DNA of 64,000 nt from Muscardinus avellanarius (taxonomy: Eukaryota; Chordata; Mammalia; Rodentia; Gliridae). Numbering within the stretch: the first letter of the stretch is position 1; every line of letters starts with the position of its first letter. The notes under the pieces are model-generated. The model did not search any database. It had not been told where the DNA came from and saw only the letters and a list, made by a program, of their open reading frames with translations. Shown here in pieces: positions 54,561 through 64,000 of the stretch. The position numbers and the translations under genes are program-made. The DNA is taken from NCBI GenBank assembly GCA_963383645.1, contig OY726567.1:67266575-67330574 (forward strand). The letters run 5' to 3'.

Positions 54561-56599
54561 ATGAGCCTGACATTTCCCGAGGGCCCGCTGTGTGCCTGGG
54601 CCTGTGGAGGTGATGCTGTGACCAAGGTGAGAAGGGCAGGGGACTCCCTCCTACTCCTTGCCCCAGTCCTCTTGTCAGGCCTCTGGGGCCAGATGTGTCT
54701 TTTACCTGTCAGGGGCCTGTGTCCTCACGGATGCTGTTTCTGTCTAGATTCCTCCCTGTCTGCCAGTGGGTCTTAGTGTCCCCCAGTTATATAATTAAAG
54801 ACTATTTGTGTTTCGGTTATGTTCAAGGTCTAAGATAGTATTTTCAGGTAAATTATATCACTTGCAATTTTTTTTGGAAAGGGCAAGGAAATCTGAATAT
54901 GGGCTAGATATGAAGTTACTAATTTTGTTATGTGTGATAATGGTGTTATGGTTATACAGAGGACATTTTAGAGATGCAAGTCAAATTATTTAACAGTGAA
55001 GTGAGGTCATGTCTAATTTACACTTACTTGATTATTGGTACTGGGGATTGAGCCCAGAGGCATTCTATCTCTCAGCTACATCCAATTCTTTCTTATTTTC
55101 TAATTTTTTGTTTGTTTGTTTTGTGGTACTGGTGGTGGAACCCAGGGGCTTTTACTACCTCCAGGCTATACTCCCAGACCTATTTCATATTTTATTTGTA
55201 AACAGGGTCTCACTAAGTTGCTGAGAGCCTCACTAACTAGCTGAGGCTGGCTTCTAACCTGTGCGATCCTCCTGTCTCAGCCTCCCAAGTGCGGGGATTA
55301 CAAGCGTGTCTTGCTAGCATTACTTGCTGAGGCTGTCCTTGAACCTGCTTTCTTACCTCTTGTCCTCCAGAGTAATGGGATTATGGGAGTATACCACCAC
55401 ACCCAGCAATAAATTGCTTTTTAAAAAAGTATTAGCTGGGTGGGGTGTTACACACTTTTAATCCCAGTACTTGGGAGGCTGAGATAGGAAGATTCAGTTC
55501 AAGGCTACTGCTTGGTAACTTAGCTCTGTCACAAAATAAAAAGGGCTGGGGGTTAAGCTGGGAATGGTGGCTTGTAATCCCAGTACTTGAGGCTGAGATC
55601 ATGGGATGTTAGGTTCAAGGTCAGCCACAGCTACTTAGGCCCTGGGCAACTAAGTGAGACCCTGTCTCAAAATCAAGATTAAGAAATAGGGCTGGGGGTA
55701 TAGCTTGGAGGTAGAATGCCCCTGGGTTCAACGGCCAGTATTGCAAAAAAATAAATAAGTAAAAATAAAAAAGGCTAGGGATGTAGCTCAGTGGGATAGC
55801 ACCCCTGGGTACAATTCCCTAGTACAACAAAAGTATTGAATATGTGTATATGTGTGTGTATGACTTAAAAATAATAAATACCCATATTTATTATACTTCA
55901 TACTTTTCAGTATGACTTCTGGCGGCCTTTTTTTTTTTTTTAATGCAGAGGGGAACAACAACCTAGGCCCTTTCTGCATTAAAAAAAAAAAAGCCCACAT
56001 TTGCCAGTCAATCTTGAAAGAAAAACATTCCTTAATTATTGAAATGTTGGGGATTGAACCCAGAAGCATCTCACCTCCAAGCTACACCCCGCGCTTTTTA
56101 AAATTTTTCCTGTTCATTTTCTCTAAGCACTTCAATCTCAGCAGACCTAGGTTTCCTTCCCAGATTCTGTTCCTTTAGTAAATGTGCAACTTTTTGCCAA
56201 AGGAGCCAAACATTTTATTCTTGTTTTTTTTTTCAATAAAAGTTGTTGAATGCCTTTCGGCCATTAAATTAGAAGATAAACCCGAGACCCACAGGCATTT
56301 CGTGGGTCTACCTGTCTATGCCAAGTGTACACTTCTGCGCCAGGTGGTGGCGGCGGAGGGGGTCCGGGTGGTCAGTCCCAGCCCTGTGTGTTCCTTGCCG
56401 CGTGACCTCAGGCAGGTTACCAGGCTTGTCCGAGTCCCGGTTTCCACACGGGCAGCCTGGGGACACTACAGTCTGTCTCCCATAGTGCTGGGGTGGGACA
56501 GGAGGTACAAGGGCCTCCGTAGGCTTCAGCCATCGCTCTTCTGCACGTCCACACAGCTTTCTCCCGGGTCGCCAATGTGTACGGGCTTCTCCTCCCGTG
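54561..56599. other. Spacer between SMIM17 and the ZNF835-like gene
   Basis: 54561-54790 is single-copy. 54800-55020 resembles an old L1 3' end ('gttatgtgtgataatggtgttatggttat'). Antisense SINEs lie at 55035-55310 and 55315-55410, sense SINEs at 55430-55550 and 55555-55760, and ID pieces at 55775-55835 (sense) and 56045-56095 (antisense). 56100-56599 is single-copy and may include the 3'UTR of the zinc-finger gene. Confidence 0.55.
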
Positions 56600-57909
56600 T
56601 ATGGACTCAGGTTGGTTAGACAAGGGAGCTGGGAGAAAGTGTCCCGCAGGGTCCGCAGTAGGGCTTTCGGTCAGTGTGCGTACTATGGTTCCCAGTGGGT
56701 GCGGAGGAGAAGCCGAAGGCCTTCCCGCAGATGCTGCCCGCAGAGGGCCTCTCCCCAGTGTGGGCCACGTGGTGTGCACCAGGTAGGAGCGGCTGCGGAA
56801 GGCCTTGCCGCGCTCGTGGCGGGCGTAGGGCCGCTGGCCATGCGTGTGCGCCCTGGCTGAAGGTCTGGCCGCACTGGGTGCATCGGTGGGGCCGCTGGCC
56901 AGTGTGGATCTTCTGGTGCTCCAGGAGGGAGGACGTGTGGCTGAAGGCGGCCCCGCACCGGGGACACCTGTGGGGCCACTCGCCCGCGGGCAGCACGCGA
57001 TGCCGCAGGAGGTGCGCGGCGGGCGAGGCGCTTGCCGCAGTCTGGGCACGCGTGGGACCGCGGGCCTGTGTGCGTGCGCCGGTGCCGTGCCAGGTGCAAC
57101 ACCTGCGCATGTGGAGGCCTTGGCACCCCGGCTGCAGCGACACGGCCTCTCCCCCCTGTGGAGGCGCTGCTGGCGGATGAGCACCGAGGAGAAGCCGAAG
57201 GCCGTGGCGCAGTGTGTGTGCACGCGTCGGTGCCGGGTCAGGGGCGTGACCCGCGAGGCTCTGCCGCAGACGGCTCGGCGGTGCGGCCTCTGCCCGTGTG
57301 CGTGTGCCAGTGTGACCCCAGGTAGCAGCCCTGGCTGAAGGCCTTGCAGTGCTCGCGGCACGCGTAGAGCTGCTCGCCCGTGTGTGTGCGCAGGTGCAGG
57401 GTGAGGGGCACCTCCAAGGCTGAAACCTTGCCACCGTCGGGGCTGGCGTACGGCTTCTCCCCGGTGTGGACTCTGGTGCAGGATGAACGCCGAGCAGTAA
57501 CCAAAGACCTTTCCGCAGCCCTCGCACTTCCACGGCTTCTTGTGGGCTCCACCTTTCCCGCCCTCACCGCCAGCGCCAGCCCTGTTCTGCCCAGAGTCCT
57601 TCCTGGGCGAGCTGCCCACCGGGGGCTTGGTTTCGCGGGGGACGCCAGCTTGGGTCCTAGCAGGGCTCCAGGGAGTTCTCACGCTTCGCCCCAGTTCCTG
57701 GTGTTCCTGGGCGCCCTTCCCTGCGGGCGCTCGCTTGTGGGCCGTGGCGTCCGGCTCCAGATGCTCTCCTCGGTTTCCTGAGCATCTTCGAACTCACCCT
57801 CCTGTTTCCAGGGGCCTTCATCTTCGGAGCCCTGCAGGGTGACGCTCAAGAGCCCCTCCATCCCTGCTCCCCGGGGCTGCTGCCCGGATCTTACAGCTCC
57901 TCGCTAGAT
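56600..57909 (-). pseudogene. ZNF835: ZNF835-like C2H2 zinc-finger pseudogene
   Basis: The single coding exon has an acceptor at 57910-57911 (ttctttcag) and ATG at 57861. It opens MEGLLSVTLQGSEDEGPWKQEGEFEDAQE, as I recall for human ZNF835, then stops near 57680 in that frame. A second frame continues to KKPWKCEGCGKVFGYCSAFILHQ. Later fingers are scattered over all three - strand frames, for example CREHCKAFSQGCYLGSHWHTHTG, CPRCGAAFSHTSSLLEHQKIHTG and a last KAFGFSS piece. Several fingers have lost Cys or His residues. At least five frame changes are needed, so it cannot make the full DNA-binding protein. Long open frames on both strands here come from GC-rich finger repeats. Position next to SMIM17, tail to tail, supports orthology. 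Confidence 0.85.
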
Positions 57910-58009
57910 CTGAAAGAAGAAAAAAAAATCCCAAAAGGTTGGTCATTTGTCCTGGTCTGTGAAATGTTGCCAGCTGGCCCCGGGAGGTTTTCCTCTCCCT
58001 GGACCTCCC

Positions 58010-58110
58010 TCTTCCAACCTCCAGAGCTGTGAGACAAGGTCTGCAGTTCATAGTCACCCAATCTGTGGTTTTCTGCTATGGCATTCTGAACAGACTGAGG
58101 CAGGACCTTA
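58010..58110 (+). repeat. MLT1-type LTR fragment
   Basis: 'ccaacctccagagctgtgagacaag' and 'cacccaatctgtggttttctgctatggc' match the typical 3' part of MLT1/MaLR LTRs. It lies just upstream of the zinc-finger exon. Confidence 0.65.
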
Positions 58111-58815
58111 GAAAGGGCTGCTCTGAGACTCAGTAACAGCCTTGTAGCACGCATTCCAGACTGTGAGCCTCACATGTGCCAAGGTCCTGAGGCAGGACCT
58201 CGATGGGGTGGGAGAGGAAATACAGAGGGGCAGGTGGGGTGGGCGCTGGAGCAGAGACCCGGAGGCACACAACAGGACAGGAGGCCTGGCAGGGGTGTGG
58301 CCAAGGTGTGCAAGACCCTGTGTGTGCAGCAGTGGGGGCTGGGCCAGGCCCATCTCCGTTCAGGGGCCAGCTCCAGAGGCAGACCTTAGGCCCGAATGGC
58401 CCTCCAGGGCTGCACTTCGGTGTCCTGGAAGCTTCAGTTCCTGTCATTTGGGCTGTGGCTCTTGCTGCGAATGAGTGGGTCCAGTGGTATTTGGAGAAGG
58501 CAGTGGGGACCATCAAGGAAGATGCTGGGGCAGGAAGTGCAGATGTGAGGGTGGCAAGTCCACAGGATGGGAAACCCAGGGCAGGAGCCCAAGGCAGGGA
58601 CACAGGCACGCTCTCTACCGCCGATGCTCTGCTACAAGGGTTTCTTTCCCACAACAGCTACCATTTTTTCAATTCTGCCTGGCTGGCAGATGCTGAGGGG
58701 TGGAGGTGGTGATGTTTCCCTCGGTCCCCTGCTTGGGGTTGATGACTTGTTAGAACAGCCCAGGGGACTTGGGGAAACATCCTACCTCTGGTTATGGTTT
58801 GTGAGAAAAGATTTA
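58111..58815. other. Single-copy part of the zinc-finger gene's intron
   Basis: GC-rich, with overlapping open frames on both strands and no recognisable protein family. 58150-58330 loosely resembles an ancient interspersed repeat ('aaggtcctgaggcaggacc'). Confidence 0.4.
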
Positions 58816-60050
58816 ACTCAGGCTGGGCACAATGGCGCACATCTGTAATTCCAGTACTTGGAAGGCTGAGACAGAATCGCAGGCTCGAAGCCAGCCTCAG
58901 CAATTTAGTGAGACCCTCAGCAACTTAGGGAAACCCTGTTTCAAAGTAAAAAATAGCCAGGCGTGGTGGCGCACGCTTGTAATCCCCGCGCCTGGGAGGC
59001 TTACAGAGGAGGATCGCACAGGTTCGAAGCCAGCCTCAGCTAACTTAATGAGGCTCTCAGCGACTTAGTGAGACCCTGTTTCCAAATAAAATATGAAACA
59101 GGTCTGGGAGTATTGTCCGGAGGTAGAAAGCCTCTGGTTCTACCCCCCAAGTACTACATAAATAAATAAATAAATAAATAAATAATCCGGGTGTGGTGGT
59201 GCACACTTGTAATCCCAGCATTCGGGAGGCTAAGACTGGAGGATCGCGGTTCGCGGACAGCCTCAGCTACTTAGTGAGGCCCTCCGCAACTCAGTGAGAC
59301 CCGGTTTCAAAATAAAGAATAAAAAATGGGGCAGGGGGTGCAGCTCGGAGGTCGAATGCCCCTGGGTTCCAATCCCCAGACCCGCTAAATAAATAAATAA
59401 ATAAATGTTGGGAGTGTGGATCAGATTTAGAATACCCCTGTGTTTAACTTCCAGTACCAAAACCAAAACAAAACAACAAAGAAATCAGAAACTGCCCCAT
59501 GGACGCTGCACAAGCAAAAGTGTAGGAGAGGGACATGAAGTGTCCCCATTTTCTCCTGGTACACCACCCTGTGTCCACCAATCCAGATGCTTTCTGAACC
59601 CTGACCTGCTTTCCTTCATTCCTGGACTGGGGATTAAACTCAGGGGCATTCTGCTTCTGAGCTACACCCCTGACCCTTTTTTGTTTTTGAAACAGGGTCT
59701 AAATAGGTTACTGAGAGTCTTGCTACATTGCAGAGGCTAGCCTCAAAACTGCGATCCTAGCCGTTGCGCCCACTTGTAATCCCCATGCTTGGGAGGCGGA
59801 GACAGGAGGATCGCGCAGGTTCGGAGCCAGCCTCGCTGGCTTAGGAGACCCTGTTTCCAAATTTAAAAATATATATACAGTAGGTCTGGGAGTGTAACCC
59901 GGAGGTAGAAGGGCTTCCAGGAACCCCAGTACCACCAACAAACAAACAAACAAACAACAACAAAAAAAAACCCCACAACTGCGATCCTCCTCTATTAGCC
60001 TCCCAAGTACTGGGATTACAGGTGTGTGCTACCATGCTCAGCACTTTTAG
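58816..60050. repeat. SINE cluster
   Basis: Sense copies at 58822-58955, 58958-59160, 59187-59393 and 59762-59940. Antisense pieces at 59620-59760 and 59980-60045. (AAAT)n runs at 59157-59183 and 59386-59405. Confidence 0.8.
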
Positions 60051-61000
60051 GGTTTTTATAGAAGTTCCACTCTGAAGACATAATCAATTACATCCTTGTC
60101 CATGGGTGATGAGCACAACCTCTAGCTCCTCTCCTCTCACTGGAAGGGGGAGGGGCAGGAGCTGAAAGGACCAGCTCTCCAATCAGGGTTGGTTTCCCTG
60201 GCAACCAGCTCCCATCCTGAAGCTACCTAGAGTCCCACCGCAGGTGTGGTTGAAAGGTACTGTGAATAAAAGAAGACAGGGCAGTCAACCATCACTAAGG
60301 AAATTCCAAGAGTTTTAGAAACTCTCTGCCAGGAATTAGAAACCAAATACATATTTCTTTTTAAGCTGCAATACTATAGACTAGCATATGCATAATCTGA
60401 CAGTCTGACATACACAGTCACATGTAACTATATCCAGGGCCAGTGACATCACATCTCATACCAACAAATATCACACGTACAGGGACACACATGGCCCACA
60501 TACAAGGAAGAGGCCGAAACTGCACCTGCAGTACTCATGAACGGTCACAGGACTTCCAGCACAGGTGGCTACATGCACACCCTGTACCATGTGCTGTATT
60601 CTTGAGTGAACGGGTGCACACGGAGGGCAAGGTCACACACGTCACACTCTCCTCCCAGAGGCAGGCCTTGTGCTGCCACACTGCCCACAGGAGCACACCC
60701 GGACACGTGCATAGTCACACCCAGTGGGCAGAGCACCGACATGGCAAAGTCCTTTTGCGCTTGGTCTCCCCCATGTAGACGCACACACACAGCAACCCCG
60801 CTGCCTGCGTGGTGCCTCTCACAAATATCTCCTGCGCACGATTCTCAAAATACAGGATCCAGGCACATCCCGACACACACACATGGGGTCGTCCACCTCA
60901 CCCCCAAGAGAGCAAGTTCACCCGTGCCCAAAGCCAGCCACGTATTTGCGTGACTAAGTGTGCCGTGGCACGATGGGCAGAGAAGCCCAAATGCACGCAC
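60051..61000. other. Single-copy, CA-rich sequence
   Basis: 60430-61150 is unusually rich in CACA/ACAC words without being a pure microsatellite. No gene is recognised. Confidence 0.4.
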
Positions 61001-61129
61001 ACACATGCTCAGTTACACACGCTGCTTCACCTGCACGGACACACGACATTTCACTGGAGTTTGCAGGTGCAACAGTGGCCCGGAGAGGGCTCCTACACTT
61101 TCACACCTACCCAGGCACACAGGCGCGCA

Positions 61130-61460
61130 CGCGCACACACTCGCGCCTGCGCGCACTCGACATCGATGCTCTTCCGCGGGAACCATCTCTGCGGCTCCGG
61201 GCGGCTTCCGCAGAGTCCAATAGAGTCGTGTCGGCTTCTCCTCGGTCTCTGGCCGTCTCTGGCCCCCGCAGACCCGGGGCATCTTTACTTCCTCTGTTGC
61301 GCAGAGTTCGAAGCCGCTGACGTCACACTGGGACCTAAACATCACACCGGCAATGCATAGGAACTACAACTCCCAGAACGCCCTGCGCGCCTCCTGTAGC
61401 GTGACTAACTGGCCGTCGGCCCTGGGTAATTGAAACTACAACTCCCAGAAGTCTCTGCGT
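61130..61460 (-). promoter_or_regulatory. Candidate promoter of the zinc-finger gene, twin ZNF143/THAP11-type motifs
   Basis: Two copies of ACTACAACTCCCAGAA lie at 61363-61378 and 61435-61450, inside a CpG-rich patch. This motif is known in many mammalian promoters and is bound by ZNF143/THAP11. The strand assignment is inferred from the - strand gene below; a bidirectional promoter is possible. Confidence 0.6.
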
Positions 61461-61940
61461 CTCTAAAGCAGGTGCCTGGGCTCCCTGGCTTCAAGCCTCC
61501 ACCGCACCTGCAGGGACCCGCTCTGCCTTTGGTGCGTAAATTCACAGACAAACCCTGCATGGATAGCAACAGAAAATGGAATAACACTGAGAATCACCAG
61601 TTTTGCACAGGAAGGTTTAGGAGATGTTGTTTACTGTAGTCTGCCTGAAGTTGGAACAAAATTGAAAAGCAGGATGGATTTGGAAAGTGTGAAAGCTGCC
61701 AGGGAACGTTTCTCTCCCGGGAGAAGTAACTGAAATTAACATAGCACTTGCAGAGAATCCTGGATTGGTCAGCAAATCTGGTTAGGAAGGTGGTTGGCTA
61801 ATAGAGACCACGCTGAGTGACCCTTCAGAAGGAGATGACCAGAGGTGTAAAGGAGCCTATGAGAAATACATGGAATCTGTTGAGGAGTGAAAGTGGCATC
61901 CCTAAATAAACTAGTGTGAAGTTAAAGAAAATTAAAAAAC
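61461..61940. other. Unassigned single-copy sequence
   Basis: Includes a 60-codon open frame on each strand without homology. It could be a transcribed non-coding region of the promoter above. Confidence 0.35.
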
Positions 61941-62091
61941 AGGGTTGGGGGAGATAACTCAGAGGTAGAACCCCCCCACTTTGATCCCCTGTACCAATAA
62001 ATAAATATAAAAAATAAAAGAGAGCTAGGGGTGTAGCTCAGAGGTGAATTGCCCTGGGATCAGTCCCCAGTAACTAACACATACAATGAGA

Positions 62092-62148
<57 letters not shown>

Positions 62149-62160
62149 AAAGAAAGAAAG
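61941..62160 (+). repeat. Two sense ID elements and (GAAA)n
   Basis: ID-like copies at 61943-62010 and 62020-62085, then (GAAA)n at 62088-62160. Confidence 0.85.
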
Positions 62161-62585
62161 ACACCTGGAGCAGATAGAGCAAGTTCTCCCTCATGCAAAG
62201 TGAGGTTCCTAAGAAAGAACCAGCTTTGCCAACTCCTTGATCTTGGGTTTCTGGCCTCCAAAACCATAAAATAATACATGTTGATTATTTTTATTTCTTC
62301 AATTCTTTGTGTGTGGTGCTGGAGATGGAACTCAGAGGCATTCTACCTCCTAGCTACACCCCCAGCCCGATTTTATTTTTATTTTGAAACAGGGTCTCGT
62401 CGCTAGGTTGATGAGAGTTTCACTACTTGCTGAGGCTGGCTGTGAACCTGTGGTCCTCCTGTCTCGGCCTCCCATGTACTGAGATTACAAGTGTGCACCA
62501 CCACACCCAGCTATAATTGATGTTAAGTCACCATGTCTGTGATACTTTGTCCCAGCAGTCCTAGTACACTATCACATAGGCTGTA
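62161..62585 (+). mobile_element. MLT1-type LTR split by an antisense SINE
   Basis: The LTR 3' part reads 'ccttgatcttgggtttctggcctccaaaaccat' (62236-62270), breaks at an antisense SINE (about 62305-62513), and resumes as 'aagtcaccatgtctgtgatactttgtcccagcag' (62525-62558). Confidence 0.75.
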
Positions 62586-62589
62586 AACA

Positions 62590-63440
62590 ACCACACTTTT
62601 TTTCTTCTATACTTTTATTGGTGCATTAAAGTCTCACATCATAATGTAAATCACAGAGCTGGGCATGGTGGCACAGGCTGGTAATCACATCACTTGGGAG
62701 ACTGAGACAGGAGGATTGCAGGTTCACGGCCAGCCTCAGCTATTCAATAATGCCTTCTGCAGCTTAGAGAGACCTGTTTCAATATAATGAATAAAAATAG
62801 GGCTGGGAGGTGTAGCTCAAAGGTAGAATGCCCCTAGGTTCCACCCCCAGTACCACACACCAAAAAAAAAAAAGTAAATTGGAGTGATAGTGACATGAAT
62901 GCACATAGCACTTGGTGGGCTTTCCCTGGCTCCCTTCCTGCCCCCCTTCTCCATACAAGGTATTGAGATTGATATTTTCACATATGGACGTAATGTCAAT
63001 GGAAATGATTCCTTCATTTATCCTCCCTCTCCCCTCCCCTCCCTTAGACCACCTCCCTGGCTCCACTGGAGTTTCTCCTCCGTTATCTGAAGTCCCTATG
63101 GTATCCAGCTTACCCTCTAGCTTTCACACATGAGAGAAAACATATGACTTTTCACTTTCTGTGACTAGCTAATCTCTCTTTGCATGATGATCTCCAGGTC
63201 CATCTATTTTCCTGAAAATGACATTATTTTGTTCTTGGATTGCTGAGTATTGTGTGAATAGCCCATAATTTTGTAATCCATTCATCTGTTGATGGACACC
63301 CCGGTTGGTTCCATACTTTGGCTAATGTGAATTGTGCTGCTGGAAACATGGATATGCACGTATCACTATACCTTTCTGATTTCAGTCCCTTTGAGAAGAT
63401 ACCCAGGAGTGGTATAGCTGGGCAACCATGCTTTATTTAA
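62590..63440 (-). mobile_element. L1 3' end, reverse orientation, with a SINE inserted
   Basis: On +, 'cttttattggtgcattaaag' marks the 3' end. 'ccattcatctgttgatggacacc', 'aattgtgctgctggaaacatgg' and 'gatacccaggagtgg' match the antisense of the L1 3' region. A sense SINE interrupts it at 62655-62860. No ORF2 remains. Confidence 0.75.
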
Positions 63441-64000
63441 TTGGCTCAGTAGCGGAGGCCCAGGAAAAACAGTTCAGCCCTGCCCTGGAATAATCCTTCC
63501 CAAATGGGCTCCTGGACCACCAGAAACCTACGATGAACGCATGTTACCAAGGGCAATTTCCTGAGCCTGGATAGGATGCCTAAGAGCATCACTGCCCACT
63601 GGAGCCCTGATCTCAGAGGAAGAAGGTGGGCGCTGAGGAGTTGTCATGACGACAGTGGGACCACACAGGCACCAAGTTCCTGCATCCTGGCTTGCCCAGA
63701 CTCCTGGTCCCCTACAGGGTTATCTGGAACCCTGCTGTGTTTACTTGACATGGGAGGGGATGGAGCACAGGGCCGCCTGGTGGTTCCGATGCTGCACTTG
63801 CAATGGATAGGACCCAGGTACAGCCCCTGAGCCCAATTCCTGCTGCTGCCCAAGAGTTCCCAGACGAGTTGTTTAGCCTTATCTGTGATGTGAGCAGAAT
63901 GGCTCGTGGAAAAGAACATGCCAATGCATGCGATGTCTTCAGGAGGAAAATGTGGACGTCCTGTACTTAATCCACCTAAGAGATCACTGTAATGGGGGTG
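63441..64000. other. Unassigned sequence at the window end
   Basis: No gene is recognised. A weak antisense MIR-like phrase ('gttgtttagccttatctgtgatgtgagcag') lies near 63867-63897. Confidence 0.4.

Noticed and set aside
56417..57682. 421-codon open frame on the - strand
   Set aside because: It strings together out-of-frame zinc-finger DNA. Only its first quarter matches a real protein (KKPWKCEGCGKVFGYCSAF), so it is a by-product of GC-rich finger repeats in a pseudogene.

Overview
This window comes from a mammalian nuclear genome, most likely a squirrel-related rodent. The main clue is the dominant SINE. Dozens of copies, on both strands, join a B1-like 5' half to a tRNA-derived ID-like 3' half carrying pol III A- and B-box motifs, as in the B1-dID/MEN elements known from sciurids and relatives. 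Species cannot be read from the sequence. Genes are sparse, and most of the window is SINEs, microsatellites, old L1/L2/MIR/MLT1 fragments and segmental duplications.

Region 1 (about 1.9-30 kb) is an array of alpha-type globin copies. Two lie on the + strand (2.4-3.2 and 6.3-6.9 kb). Four lie on the - strand (16.4-17.6, 19.9-20.0, 21.1-21.8 and 26.7-27.4 kb), and one is split head-to-head (24.4-24.8 kb). They keep the standard three-exon, two-intron plan, so they are DNA-level duplicates and not retrocopies. Only the copy at 21124-21817 is intact: 142 codons, good splice sites, TATA and CCAAT boxes, and AATAAA. Its N-terminus (MALSAED) is most theta-like. Every copy that covers the site has Gln in place of the distal His E7. 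Shared upstream and 3' flanking blocks travel with the copies. Two pairs of inverted-repeat arms (7931-9498 with 28376-29936, and 9501-10744 with 22905-24186) show that the array grew by inverted duplication followed by deletion.

Region 2 (10.7-14.9 kb) is a nearly full-length processed pseudogene of FMR1 on the - strand. It lacks exon 12, uses the third exon-15 acceptor, and has 109 bp of extra sequence exactly at the exon 2/3 junction.

Region 3 (31-47 kb) has no recognised protein gene. It holds SINEs, MIR/L2/L1 fragments, a cluster of three REST/NRSF (RE1) motifs at 38.08-38.20 kb, and a CpG island at about 42.1-43.0 kb.

Region 4 (47.6-61.5 kb) has SMIM17 (+ strand, three coding exons, 118 aa, intact), then a degraded antisense L1, then a frameshift-riddled ZNF835-like C2H2 zinc-finger gene (- strand) whose putative promoter carries twin ZNF143/THAP11-type motifs. 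SMIM17 next to ZNF835 matches human 19q13.43. The window is therefore not the usual alpha-globin locus (NPRL3...LUC7L), and the globin array is ectopic. The last 2.5 kb hold a SINE-split MLT1 LTR, an L1 3' end and unassigned sequence.
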